Of a stretch of 64,000 bases of DNA, positions 44,397 to 54,916 are shown piece by piece. Origin of the DNA: Aquarana catesbeiana (taxonomy: Eukaryota; Chordata; Amphibia; Anura; Ranidae). The notes under the pieces are model-generated. The model saw only the letters and a list, made by a program, of their open reading frames with translations. It ran no database searches and was not told the DNA's origin. The stretch covers positions 65,665,141 through 65,729,140 of the forward strand of contig NC_133333.1 of assembly GCF_042186555.1 (NCBI RefSeq). Direction: 5' to 3'. The position numbers were made by a program, and so were the translations under genes. The stretch's first letter is position 1, and every line of letters begins with the position of its first letter.

Positions 44397-45569
44397 ATGC
44401 CTAACCGCTCACATCGCTCAGCGGTTAGCAGGAAACTCTCTTTCGGCCTGCCCGACCCCACTACTTCTAAAATGGCGGCCGCGGCCTCCTCACAGGCAGA
44501 CACAGGAGACGGAGACCTCATGGCAGATATCCCAGAGGAGGAACAGCTCGCCACTATCACACTGGGATCCTCTGTGAGTAACATCTCCCCCAAGACTGCT
44601 TACCCTACCAGCAAAGATTCCCTTTTTAACAGGGCCCTATCTGACATGCTCCATATCCCTTCACTGCATGCTCCAGCCCCATCCCCTGCCATGCAACAGG
44701 CTGCACAGCTGAACTCTCCCCACCAGTCAGACATGGCACAACTTCTGAACTGTTTTTCAGACATGCTGGCCACAGGCCTGGCCCAAAATGCAGCGCAGAT
44801 CACCACGTCTATAAAGGCCGACTTACAGAGCTTGGGGGCTCGCATTGATTTGATTGAACAAACCGTGGATCATACTGTTGCGCGCACCAATCAGAATACT
44901 GACTGCATTCAATTGATGCAGGAACAACTTGACACGGCACTAGGGAAGATTGACGACTTGGAAAATCGTAATCGGAGAGGTAACTTCCGCATTCGAGGTA
45001 TCCCTGAGGCTGTAACTAATATTCATGACACAGTGAAGCTTTTCATGAAAGAACTTATCCCAGATATCTCCGACCGCAAACTAGAGATTGACAGAGCTCA
45101 CAGAGCGCTGCAACCACCCAGACAGGATGGGCTCCCGAGGGATATAGTTGTTAAGCCCCACTATTACGAGACCAAAGAGGAAGTCATGAAAAGATCTCAG
45201 AACCTGGACACCTTATCCTTCCAAGGAAACAAGATTCAAGTCTTCGCAGACATTTCCAAAACTACAATTCTAAAAAGAAGAGCTTTGAAACCTCTTCTTG
45301 AAATCCTCTCTCAGAAATCAATTAAATATCGTTGGACCTTCCCTTTCCGTCTTCAGTTTCAACATAAAGAAAGATCATATGGATTCTCTTCATTCCAAGA
45401 AGGTGAACACTTACTCCTGCGACTTGGATTCATCTCCCAAGAAGCTTCCCCCCAGGATCCTCCGTCTAAGTCAAGTTCCTCGAAGAGACCCCCTCCAGGC
45501 AGCCCCATCACTCCCCTCTGGAACAAACAGCAACCGAAGCGTCACCGCGATTCCTTTCCTCCAAGATGA
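44397..45569 (+). CDS. ORF1: LINE ORF1 protein (RNA-binding chaperone)
   Basis: 390 codons, intact from ATG 44397. ORF1p coats element RNA as a trimer. Residues 1-135 are Ser/Ala/Pro-rich and probably disordered. A coiled coil lies at about 140-192 (ARIDLIEQTVDHTVARTNQN). The RRM follows at ~193-255 (LENRNRRGNFRIRGIPE, with the NRNRRGN start typical of L1 ORF1p, then KLEIDRAHRALQ). The C-terminal domain is at ~256-345 (ETKEEVMKRSQ, FQGNKIQVFADIS), with a Pro/Ser/Lys-rich tail. Length is near that of other L1 ORF1 proteins. It precedes ORF2 by ~1 kb on the same strand. Confidence 0.9.
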   Translation: MPNRSHRSAVSRKLSFGLPDPTTSKMAAAASSQADTGDGDLMADIPEEEQLATITLGSSVSNISPKTAYPTSKDSLFNRALSDMLHIPSLHAPAPSPAMQQAAQLNSPHQSDMAQLLNCFSDMLATGLAQNAAQITTSIKADLQSLGARIDLIEQTVDHTVARTNQNTDCIQLMQEQLDTALGKIDDLENRNRRGNFRIRGIPEAVTNIHDTVKLFMKELIPDISDRKLEIDRAHRALQPPRQDGLPRDIVVKPHYYETKEEVMKRSQNLDTLSFQGNKIQVFADISKTTILKRRALKPLLEILSQKSIKYRWTFPFRLQFQHKERSYGFSSFQEGEHLLLRLGFISQEASPQDPPSKSSSSKRPPPGSPITPLWNKQQPKRHRDSFPPR

Positions 45570-46572
45570 ATTCATCTTTACACAGCCCTACAAGGACTGC
45601 GTGACTACCTTTTCCCCTCCAGGTTATACCCTCTGAACGAGGGGTACTTGTGTACATTGTGTACACCCCATCCGATCCTATATACCCATCAGTGAAAATG
45701 GTCGCACTTACCTGATCTTTTTCCACTCACCTCACTAAAATGAAGATGGAAGAAGATGACCCGGGTTGATTTCCCCCCCCCCCTTTTTTTTTTTTTGCCA
45801 ATTATCCTCGGTTTTCATAAGGGACCGCACTTGAGGTTATAATGACTTCCGGGAACACCAGGGCTTAAAGTCGTGCCCCATCTCATTTCCCCCCCCCCTC
45901 CCTTCCATATCCCTACTCCTACCCTCCCTCCCCCTTCCCGATTACTGGTAGGATATCTCCTATGGCAGGTTTTGTTTTGTCATTTTTATTTAAGGCAGTG
46001 ATTTGCCCATGTACCTCTTAGAGGTTAGGCCCAACTCCTCATTTTTGTTCTGTTTCTTTTATTTGGGTATATATTTAAAATTTTTGACTTTCACGTTTTT
46101 TAGGTTCCATATTCCCCCAATAGATGGGGTCCCGGCGGCTCGGCTGGGCTAGCATCGCCACTCCTTCTGTTGTGATCAGGGGGGACTTTCCCACTGGTTA
46201 CTTCAGACTAACAACCTCGGCTGAGGTTGTTCCGGTTTTTCTGAGACCCTTTTGTTTTTGGGTCTCAGACTTGAACTGAACTTTTCAGTCCAGTTCATTG
46301 CTTTTCTGGGCTCTTACGCCTAGACTTTTTTGAAGTTATTACATTGTTTTATTTAATGATTCTTCCCTTCTTCTTTCATTTCCTTCTTACTCCCCTCTTT
46401 CCCCTCTTCCTCTCCTTCCCCTTTTCTCTATTTCAGGAATGTGCACAGGAGACCGGCTTTATCCAGAACCCTCCGCTGCGACAGCAAGATCTCCCTCCCA
46501 GACTCAGTGCTGCTTCTTTGGGGAACCGGGTAGGTGCGCACCTAACACACCAGGGTTACTCCCTCTGTGACT
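45570..46572 (+). other. Spacer between LINE ORF1 and ORF2
   Basis: About 1 kb with pyrimidine runs (45769-45797, 45885-45940, 46360-46435) and no long open frame. Unusually long for an L1 inter-ORF gap, so ORF2 translation may depend on a second transcript or internal initiation (inference). Confidence 0.6.
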
Positions 46573-49500
46573 ATGGCTGACCCACCTCCTTTACAGAGGG
46601 CACTTAAGGTTGCCTCTCATAACACCCAAGGGCTCAACTCACCCGTCAAGAGACGCAAAGCTTTCCAAAGCTATCATTCAAGAGGAGTAGATGTCGTGCT
46701 CCTCCAAGAAACCCATTTCCCCTCAAACTATTCGCCTTCTTTTTTACACAACAAATACCCCACTTTTTTCCTTGCAAACGCTAGCGAGAAAAAAAGAGGA
46801 GTAGCCATCCTAATCTCCAAACAGACCCCTTTTTCTCACACTTTAACCATTAAAGATAATGATGGGAGATATATACTAGTCAAAGGATTGATTGAAGGTA
46901 ACCTCTACACTATCATTTCATATTATGCCCCTAACAAAGGACAAGCTAAATTTTTCTCCTCCTTATTGGCAAATCTCTCACCCCACTTTGAGGGTAGGGT
47001 GATTATGGGAGGGGACTCCAACATCACATTTGACCAGATCCTAAATAAAGCAGCTCAGGGGATCCCTCACCTTAAACAACCCCCCAAACAGAGCCTCCAG
47101 ATTGCCAGACTTTTTCACTCGGTGGGCCTCATTGACTCATGGAGGGAATTAAACCCCTCAACAAGGGACTATACACACTACTCAGCACCCCACAAGACAT
47201 ATGCTAGAATCGACCACATTTTCATATCGAACTCTGATATACAAATTGCTAACCACCACTCCCTGGTAATCTTAGGAATATCCAACTCATTGTCCCCATC
47301 TGGCTCTCGCACATGGCGCCTAAATGAGAAAATCTTATCTAACCCCGTCCACTGTATTATACTAGAAAAGGATATTAAAGAGTACTTCTTAATGAATGAC
47401 ACTGAGGACATCTCCCCTAATACTCTTTGGAACGCCCACAAAGCGGTAATCAGAGGGAAATTGATTCAATTTGCGGCCAAATTAAAGCGAGAACGGCAAA
47501 TAGATATCATGAAGCTAGAGAAAGAATTCAAAAATCTCAGCAGGTCCCATAAACTGAACCCCAATCCTACCACTCTATCTAAACTTGATTCTATTAGACT
47601 ATCCCTTAATTCAGCCCTGACCTCCAACGCAGAAAAGCACCTTCATTGGCTCAGCGGCAGTTTCTATATGCGCGTGAACAAATTTGGCCCCCAGTTAGCG
47701 GCCAAACTTACTCCGAAACATAGGTCATTTGCCCTACCCAAAATAAAAACCCAATCCGGGTCGCACACCCAAAACCCAAGTAAAATCCTTAATTCATTCC
47801 AATCCTTCTATGCCAACCTATACTCCGATGATTGCCCAATTTCTCAACAAAAATTGGATACTCTTCTAGAGAAAATCCCATTACCTAAAATTTCAGAATC
47901 CCACCGCTCCATCTTGGAATCCCCATTTCAAGAATCCGAGATCCGAGCAGTCATAAAAGGGCTTAGAAAAGACTCAGCCCCAGGCCCAGATGGTTTCTCA
48001 AACCACTATTACAAAACTTTTATAGACACCCTCTCTCCGTACCTGGTCCGCTTTTTCAACTCCTTAACCAAAGCATCCCCGCTGGATCCTGACGCCAATT
48101 TGGCTTTTATTTCGGTCATACCCAAGCCAGGTAAAGACCCCAGCGAAGTCAGTAACTACAGACCTATCTCATTAATTAATAACGATCTAAAACTTATGAC
48201 AAAAATACTATCCAATAGACTCGCCTCTTTTATAGATACCTACATACATAAGGACCAAGTGGGGTTCATACCGGGGAGACAGGGACCGGACCAGATACGG
48301 AGAGCAATAAATGCAGTCTCCCTAATGAGATCGGGGTGGGATGGGGGATCTCCTCAGGGGGGCCTCCTCCTCTCCATAGATCTCCAAAAAGCATTTGACA
48401 CAGTGGCTTGGCCCTACCTCTTCACAATTTTAAGTAAATGGGGTTTTGGCCCAAACTTCATCAATATCTTGAGAGCCCTCTACCATCAACCTAAGGCACA
48501 GGTGAGATTACAAGGACATCTATCAGATAAATTTTCTATACAGAAGGGAACAAGGCAGGGATGCCCTCTCTATCTATATATGGCTATCGAATCTTTAGCC
48601 ATCGCGATTAGACAACACCCAGGCATCCATGGAGTTCGTTGTGGGCAAAATTCTCACAAATGCGCTTTATTCGCGGATGACGTCCTCCTATTCGTCACAT
48701 CTCCCCTAATCTCCATCCCCAACATACTGCAACTTTTACAAGACTTTGAATTAGCTTCCGGACTTAGGGTTAATGTATCCAAATCAGTCGCTCTCAATGT
48801 TTCCATTTCCCCAGACATCGTCAACACCCTAAAGAGTAAATTTCCATTCTCATGGAATTCCGCATCCATCCCTTATCTTGGCATTAACCTTACGTCCGGT
48901 ATCGATACACTTTATAAACATAATTTTCCCCCCATGATCAAAAAGCTCACAGATGACCTGACCCAATGGTCGCTATATAAGCTCTCGTGGTTAGGTAAAG
49001 TGAACGCGGTTAAAATGACACTCCTACCTAGGTTATTATATCTCTTTCGTTCCTTACCCATCCCAGTCCCCAAATCGCACATTCAACGCCTACAATCTGC
49101 CATAATCCGCTTTATATGGGATAAAAAAGGCCACAGGTTCTCTAAAGAGGTGCTTTTTAGGCCCAGAAAAAAGGGAGGACTAGGGGTTCCTAATCTTTGG
49201 TGGTACTATCATGCAGCGCAATTGAGCCAATTTTCAACTATTTATATGAAAGGACCCAAACCAGACTGGGTGAGCATGGAGCGAGAGGCGGTCCCCGGTT
49301 TCACCTTAGACTTTCTACTTTGGAATATCCCCAAAAAACGCCCCTCTATATTAGCTCCCACATTATCTCACTCAATGAAACTTTGTGACTCCCTTCATAA
49401 GCTTAAACCCCTCATCTCCACTTGGCACCCCCTGGCACATATCTTTAGGAATCCTAATTTCCCACCTGGCCTAGATATTCGAGCCTTTAAATGGTGGCTT

Positions 49501-50343
49501 GATAAGGGCCTTTTTAGAATTGGTCAATTCTTCAACTCCAATGGTCCCCTCACTCTAGCATATTGTATTTCCAAACTTGAAATGCCCTCAGCCGAAAAAT
49601 TTAGGTTTTTTCAACTTTCACATTTTTTGAATCGGGTATGGAAGAGCAATGAGAACCATCTTTTAGTAACGCCTTATGAACAATGGTGTGCTTCGGCCTC
49701 AGACACCAAAGGTGGTATCTCTCTCATCTATTCATCCCTGGCGGAACCCACGGAAAAAGCAGCATATATGACGAGCTGGGAGCGGGATCTTGACTTCAGC
49801 TGGGACCTGGATAAGTGGCATACTAATTTTGCCCGCTCCTTTAAAGGTATGGTTAATACTTCAATTAACGAAGCAGGGCTGAAAATTCTTACACGCTGGT
49901 ACCTGGTACCGTCACGTCTTGCCAAATTCTACCCGCAAACGTCGCCTCTTTGCTTTAGAGGCTGCGGTCATGTGGGGACTCTTTTACACATACTATGGGA
50001 ATGCCCTAAAATCAGAATGTATTGGAATAAGATCTTCTCCCTTATCCGCAGAACATGCGGTTGTACTCTGAAACAAGATCCAACTATTGCTTTGCTTAAC
50101 AGTCCCATCCCTAAAATTTCCAAACATACCCAGAAGCTGATCCAGTTTATTCTAGTGGGGGCCAAAATGACCATCACCAGGTCCTGGAAATCACCGAAAG
50201 TGTCCATTCGGTTAGCCAAACAAAAAATTACTTGGATCATGCTGCAAGAAAAAATTTCCAACACTATCCTAGACACCTCGGATAAATTCAAAATTATCTG
50301 GGAACCCTGGGCAACTCTAGTGGGGCACCCTCTGTATGTGTGA
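46573..50343 (+). CDS. ORF2: LINE ORF2 protein: endonuclease and reverse transcriptase
   Basis: About 1256 codons from the ATG at 46573, uninterrupted. The APE-type endonuclease occupies residues ~10-235: SHNTQGLNSP, VVLLQETHF, SYYAPNKGQ, MGGDSNITFD, ARIDHIFIS. The last box reads ANHHSL where most relatives have Ser-Asp-His, so an Asp is apparently Asn. Reverse transcriptase at ~440-780: KDSAPGPDGF, VIPKPGKDPSEVSNYRPIS, LLSIDLQKAFD, GTRQGCPL and the catalytic FADDVLLF. After GTRQGCPL the text seems about four residues shorter than usual. A C-terminal zinc motif, CFRGCGHVGTLLHILWEC, lies near 1130. It nicks DNA and copies RNA at the target. Length is normal for the Tx1/L1 group. Confidence 0.93.
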   Translation: MADPPPLQRALKVASHNTQGLNSPVKRRKAFQSYHSRGVDVVLLQETHFPSNYSPSFLHNKYPTFFLANASEKKRGVAILISKQTPFSHTLTIKDNDGRYILVKGLIEGNLYTIISYYAPNKGQAKFFSSLLANLSPHFEGRVIMGGDSNITFDQILNKAAQGIPHLKQPPKQSLQIARLFHSVGLIDSWRELNPSTRDYTHYSAPHKTYARIDHIFISNSDIQIANHHSLVILGISNSLSPSGSRTWRLNEKILSNPVHCIILEKDIKEYFLMNDTEDISPNTLWNAHKAVIRGKLIQFAAKLKRERQIDIMKLEKEFKNLSRSHKLNPNPTTLSKLDSIRLSLNSALTSNAEKHLHWLSGSFYMRVNKFGPQLAAKLTPKHRSFALPKIKTQSGSHTQNPSKILNSFQSFYANLYSDDCPISQQKLDTLLEKIPLPKISESHRSILESPFQESEIRAVIKGLRKDSAPGPDGFSNHYYKTFIDTLSPYLVRFFNSLTKASPLDPDANLAFISVIPKPGKDPSEVSNYRPISLINNDLKLMTKILSNRLASFIDTYIHKDQVGFIPGRQGPDQIRRAINAVSLMRSGWDGGSPQGGLLLSIDLQKAFDTVAWPYLFTILSKWGFGPNFINILRALYHQPKAQVRLQGHLSDKFSIQKGTRQGCPLYLYMAIESLAIAIRQHPGIHGVRCGQNSHKCALFADDVLLFVTSPLISIPNILQLLQDFELASGLRVNVSKSVALNVSISPDIVNTLKSKFPFSWNSASIPYLGINLTSGIDTLYKHNFPPMIKKLTDDLTQWSLYKLSWLGKVNAVKMTLLPRLLYLFRSLPIPVPKSHIQRLQSAIIRFIWDKKGHRFSKEVLFRPRKKGGLGVPNLWWYYHAAQLSQFSTIYMKGPKPDWVSMEREAVPGFTLDFLLWNIPKKRPSILAPTLSHSMKLCDSLHKLKPLISTWHPLAHIFRNPNFPPGLDIRAFKWWLDKGLFRIGQFFNSNGPLTLAYCISKLEMPSAEKFRFFQLSHFLNRVWKSNENHLLVTPYEQWCASASDTKGGISLIYSSLAEPTEKAAYMTSWERDLDFSWDLDKWHTNFARSFKGMVNTSINEAGLKILTRWYLVPSRLAKFYPQTSPLCFRGCGHVGTLLHILWECPKIRMYWNKIFSLIRRTCGCTLKQDPTIALLNSPIPKISKHTQKLIQFILVGAKMTITRSWKSPKVSIRLAKQKITWIMLQEKISNTILDTSDKFKIIWEPWATLVGHPLYV

Positions 50344-51126
50344 TCGATAATTCATAAGAATGGCTCATAGTTGGAGGGCTCTCAACCTCTCTCTATTAGG
50401 GGTCTCCTGTGCACTTCCTTCCCATCACTCCTGACGATCAGCTAATCCTTTCACCCCCTCTATCCCTTCTGTCTCTCCTAAATTCTTTCTTTCCCCCTTT
50501 CACTCTTCTGCTTTCTCTACATTTCAATTCTGGTCCCTCAGGCTCTCGGTACTTTCTATTACCTTGGTTGTTTGCCTCAAGGAGACTCTCAGGGCAGATT
50601 CTCAGAAGTAATACCCCCCTAACCCCCAAATATAACATGCTTCGGCCCGGATCTACCGGCCAAAGTTTAACCCACCCTGAGAGGTCGACTGACCAGATGG
50701 CTTTTTTTTTTTATTAAAGTAATGATTGCACAAATACGTTACTAACATGGTATTCAGTTGTCATATAGATACAAGCTCCCTCCAGTTTTCTCCTTTTTAT
50801 TATTTTTCCGGTTTCTAAAGTTGTGTATCTGTATCCTAGACATTTTTCCACATGTTAGTGGCGAGGTGGGCTCGGGGAGTCCCGGTTCATCAGAGCAGTT
50901 AGTTCCCAGAAGGGGCTCTGGTGTCGAGACTCCCAACGCCCATAGCAACGTATTTGTTTATGTTACAAGTCTATGACTATTCAAAATTTTACTGATGACA
51001 TTCTGTATAACCGCTGTACCACTTTTATAACTTGTACTCGATGAGCGTTGTGCTCCTCTTTCTCTCTCGATTGATGTATTTTTTCAATAACTTAATAAAC
51101 TTTACTTTTAAAACTAAAAAAAAAAA
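50344..51126 (+). other. LINE 3' untranslated region and poly-A
   Basis: No gene. Contains pyrimidine-rich tracts, AATAAA at ~51095 and a terminal A run of at least 14. Confidence 0.75.
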
Positions 51127-51140
51127 AAAAGAGTGAAGGC

Positions 51141-51730
51141 AGCATTCCATCTGGTCGTTTTTATTTTTTCATTTTTCGTTTTTGGGAACTATGAAATATC
51201 TCCCCCACATTTGTATCTAAATGTTTGTCTTTGTTTCATTGTTTGCATGTGGTAACAAGATGTTTGAACCTACCGCGACAGCCCTCTTGCATGTCGCGGC
51301 TGTTGTTTTTTAGAAAAAAAAAAACGTACAGAGGGTTTAGTTATTATCGGTTTTGTGGAATGTCAGTGACAATTTACCAATGTACATGAATATTGTATTG
51401 TTTACCATTCTTTGAAGGATAGAGTAATAACTTTTGTTTATAAGTATCTTTTCAGGTCCAAAGAGTTTCTGGAAGTGTGTGTACAGGCGTATAAGAAGGT
51501 AAAAGTATCATAGGCTATTTCACTGTTTTATTCTGCACCATTCTAAACCCTGCATGTCTTCCTCCAGTTTGTAATGAGGAGGGAAGAAAAGGGGGGATGA
51601 GAGTGGTGAGAATGACACATTTTCAAACCAACAATACTAACCGCTCTAATTCTAACCAAGTTTGTGCCAAGACTGTCCTTCTTTGATGGAATTTGAAGCA
51701 GCAAGCAGCAGTCTGGTGAAGTAGGCTCCC
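51141..51730 (+). other. Retrovirus interior between LINE insertion and RNase H
   Basis: No retroviral domain recognised. The place where protease and reverse transcriptase would lie is absent. Confidence 0.5.
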
Positions 51731-51940
51731 ATCCCAGATGCTAAGAACCTTTTTGTCACTGGTTCCAGGTATTACACCCCAGATGGTAAGCCACGCACAG
51801 GTTATGCAGTGACCACAGTCCCGATGTCTGGATTATTGTCATATGAGGTTTGTTTGGAGGCCAACCAAAAACAGAATTGTACTTTCCTCAGTAGCTGTCA
51901 CCTACATTCTCAGCTGATGGGGTGGGTGCAATCACTGTAA
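51731..51940 (+). pseudogene. pol: Retroviral RNase H remnant
   Basis: A short frame reads NLFVTGSRYYTPDGKPRTGY followed by AVTTVPM, which resembles the start of gamma-type retroviral RNase H. The residue before Gly-Ser-Arg is Thr, where the family has its first catalytic acidic residue. The frame ends by ~51940. Described as a decayed fragment only. Confidence 0.65.
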
Positions 51941-52186
51941 CATGAACTTCAAAAGGTCCACCATAGGGTTCACGTGTCCATCCTGGACCCTGACACAATA
52001 ACCAGTTTACATTCTTCCCAACCAGGTGACTGGGTCATTGCAAAGAAGCTTGAGGGATGAGACCACGCCAGCCACTGCAAGAAGCGGATCAACCACAAAG
52101 GAGTAGAGGAGTATCTTTGTTCATTTATATTTTTTTGTTTAATAAATTTTGGCAAGGGTAACGATGAAAAGCATCCCAACTAGCTA
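51941..52186 (+). pseudogene. pol: Retroviral integrase C-terminal remnant
   Basis: QPGDWVIAKKL (around 52015-52055) and, in another frame, HASHCKK (around 52065-52085) match the C-terminal DNA-binding part of gamma-type retroviral integrases. A stop and frame change separate them. The zinc and catalytic domains are missing, so RNase H and integrase text are joined across a large deletion. Confidence 0.6.
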
Positions 52187-52842
52187 AGAAAGAGAACAGC
52201 ACACATGGTCGGGTATTAGTGCCCCAGCGATGACGGCGGTACATGCTATATGTGACGTTCATATTGGTGTGAGGAGTTTTGACAGACTAGTAAAATCCAA
52301 ACAGACACCTGTCAAAAGAACTTAACAAAACATTCCTAGAAGGTAAAATTAATTATAATTTTAACAATAGCTCTGGTTCTTGCCAGCTTTGGTATCGGGA
52401 TAACTAGGTAGCCCACAAGTGTGCTACAACTGTAGTTTGGTATTAATGTGGATCTACAGCTTATAAGGTAATTTCCCGTAAGGCAAGAGGTTCATGTGTG
52501 CTGGTGAAACTCGTCCCAGCATCTTATGTCGCGGCCGATCGTGAGGGTCTGATGGTGCGAGAGAAGGTAAGAATGGCATGGACAGCTGGAAGGGAATTGC
52601 TTGTACACGGTGGGGGCTTGAGCTCATGAAACGCTTGAACAATTTCTCATCCATAGAGGATGGGATGTTTCATGTAACTGTTGAAGCTACAAGGAAGTAC
52701 CCACAGTCCAAGGGGGTTTCTGGGAATTCATAAGTAAAGATTGTTATATCTGGATCGGGGATAGTAGTGACAAAGTTCAGGCCCATATGGATAAGGTTTA
52801 GGTCCCTACAAGGCAAAGCCAGAGCTATAGATAGTGAAGGTT
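52187..52842 (+). other. Retrovirus interior, probable decayed env surface region
   Basis: By position this should be env surface sequence. I see no conserved motif and only short frames. Confidence 0.4.
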
Positions 52843-53013
52843 GGAATCCTTTTTAAGGGTTTGGGAATCGCTGGGGATTTAATTTTTATCTTGCAGCGGA
52901 TCATAGTGAAGGAAGTAGGGGTATATATACTCATGTTGTTTTTGTTTCTATTCCTTCTATATGCCATGATGAGGTGCTCCTGTTGCCTGATTGGACGCGT
53001 GACCAGAGCCTGA
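52843..53013 (+). pseudogene. env: Retroviral envelope transmembrane-anchor remnant
   Basis: A 56-codon stretch ends in a hydrophobic segment (VGVYILMLFLFLFLLYAMM) followed by a Cys cluster (RCSCC) and a short basic tail with a stop. This is the layout of a retroviral transmembrane-protein anchor and cytoplasmic tail. The upstream fusion and ectodomain motifs are not found. Confidence 0.6.
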
Positions 53014-53210
53014 GCAGATGACCACATCTTCCCTGATGAGATGCCCCGAAGTCCGACCCACATACAAGACACAGAGGATCCCAGATCGACCGGCGACTAC
53101 TACAGCTCACCACGTCATCTCCAACAGAGTCTACATGTCAAGCTGTGTTTTACTTTTTATGGGCTAAGAAGAAGATCAGGATTCATCGAGGGACACATGG
53201 GATCATATGA

Positions 53211-53996
53211 GAAGAGGAGGGACTGTTGTGGAAAATTTTATATTAATGTGTTGTCATAAGTCTCCCAGTGTCTGATCAACCACAGCCCGTTCTAAAGAAC
53301 TGACTGGGGCAGATCGACGCTGGCTGAGACCTGTTAGGTAATGGAAAACTTCCTGGTGTTTGGAGAGAGGTGTTTGCGGAGAGGGGACATGTCCGCCAGC
53401 AAAAGGGCCCCTGTGCAATGCACAGAACGATCGTCTGGTGGGGATGCGTTCACTCTGCAAAGACATTATCGGTTTAGAGGTGTTTTGCTCTTGTCACCCC
53501 TGGTATGCCTGATCAACATGTTTGGGGTGCCATGACGTGCACCTGCAGATAATCTCCCATGCACAAGGAACTTTAGTCATCGTCATTTAGTATATTGTAT
53601 CATGTCCTGTAGTCATTGTTCATTGGTTGTTTTGTGTTCTGTTGTTAAATCCTTATATGGAAACTTACATCCTGTGAGGTCATATCCTGTGAGGTCACAA
53701 GCTTTGTAAGAGGTGTGTTTGGCTGTTGGAGGCGGAACCCTCGAGCTTTTGAGACCTCCTATTGATATGCTAATAAAGTGGCTCACGCAGACAGCTGGGG
53801 CTGGCTAGCAGTGTGTTTTTGGAACTTGAACGAGGAGGATGTGATTATTTGTCTAGTTGGTTGGATGGGGCACACACCAGAGGATGGATACGATCAAAAG
53901 GTGAGATGGTATTATATCATTTAGACAAAATTGTTATTATGATTAGAAACAGGAGATTTGGCTGTGTGCTTTGCGTACAACCAAATTTCGCTGACA
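53211..53996 (+). repeat. Polypurine tract and 3' LTR of endogenous retrovirus
   Basis: GAAGAGGAGGGAC (53211-53223) directly precedes the 773-base 3' LTR (53224-53996), which matches the 5' LTR at ~99%. Confidence 0.9.
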
Positions 53997-54649
53997 ACAC
54001 TAACGGGTGGCATTGCTGGGCATCAGTGAAATATAATGGTGCCAATCAGTGCCCATTTGTGGACACTGATTGGCACAGATTGGGCACAGATTGGGCACAT
54101 TGGGCACATATGGATGGCCATGGGGTACATACCTGGCCATCCACATGTTGCCCCCTTCCCTGGTGGTCCTAGTGGCATCCCTGGTGGTCCAGTGTGGTCA
54201 TCTGAGGGGGAGCTGAGCTGATAAACAATCAGCACAGACCCCCCTTGTCAGGAGAGCTGCCGATCGGCCCTCCTCTACTCGCGTCTGTCAGACGCGAGTG
54301 AGGAAAAGCCGATCAACGGCTTTACCTATTGACATCATGATCAGCTGTCATTGGACACATCTGATCACGTGGTAAAGAGCCTCCGCCGGAGGCTCTTTAC
54401 CAAGATCGGTGGAGCAGTGTGTCAGACTGACAAACCGTTCCACCGATCTCCGCGATGCGCACCACCACGGGCGCGCTCCGGCTGTTATCCTGAAGGATCA
54501 GTCAGTATAACTGAACCACCGCCTGGCCATCAATCTGCTATAGGCCGGGTGGGAAGTGGTTAACCACTTGCCGATCGCCGCACGACGATGTACATTGGCA
54601 GAATGGCACGGACAGGTATAAGGGCTTACCTGTACGTCCCTTTCCGTTC

Positions 54650-54916
54650 TGACCCCCCCCCGGTGCCTGCTGTAGTCGGCTTCGTTACAGGAGTGATCCG
54701 TGCTGAGGGGGAGGCCATCTATTCATGGCCACCCCCTCGCGATCGCTCCTGACGAATGAAAACCTTCCTCTGCCTCTGTTTACATTACAGAGGCAGAAGA
54801 AGGTTTTCATTCGTCAGGAGCGATCGCGAGGGGGTGGCCATGAATAGATGGCCTCCCCCTCAGCACGGATCACTCCTGTAATGAAGCCGACTGCCGCAGG
54901 CACCGGGTGGGGGGTC
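54650..54916. repeat. ~125-bp-arm hairpin near piggyBac 5' end
   Basis: 54652-54780 and 54789-54916 are near-perfect inverted repeats (CGGTGCCTGC...TCGGCTTC versus GAAGCCGA...GCAGGCACCG) closing at CTGCCTCTG...CAGAGGCAG with a loop of about eight bases. If transcribed it would fold into a long near-perfect duplex. Confidence 0.92.

Larger units (their letters stand above)
44235..51140 (+). mobile_element. Full-length L1/Tx1-like LINE with target duplication
   Basis: AAAAGAGTGAAGGC at 44235-44248 recurs at 51127-51140 right after a poly-A tail, so the element itself is about 44249-51126, ~6.9 kb. A short GC-rich 5' leader, intact ORF1 (44397-45569), a ~1 kb spacer, intact ORF2 (46573-50343), a 3' region and AATAAA near 51095 are all present. 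It inserted into the endogenous retrovirus and is the youngest event in that nest. Confidence 0.93.
41082..53996 (+). mobile_element. Endogenous retrovirus with defective interior
   Basis: LTRs at 41082-41858 and 53224-53996 start TGTTGTGG and end CTGACA. ACAC flanks both (41078-41081, 53997-54000), a 4-base duplication as in gamma-type retroviruses. By eye the LTRs differ at about nine bases plus one short indel, ~1%, so it is fairly young. Removing the later LINE, the interior is only ~4.5 kb. It holds a possible gag start and remnants of RNase H, integrase and env; protease and reverse transcriptase are not found. Confidence 0.85.
40386..54563. mobile_element. piggyBac-type MITE, interrupted by a retrovirus
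   Basis: Starts TTAACCACTTCAATACC (TTAA 40386-40389) and ends AAGTGGTTAA (54560-54563), a piggyBac-like terminus with TTAA target. Its own sequence is 40386-41081 plus 54001-54563, including a minisatellite and GC-rich hairpins at 54275-54420. No transposase; it would depend on a related piggyBac. Confidence 0.75.
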
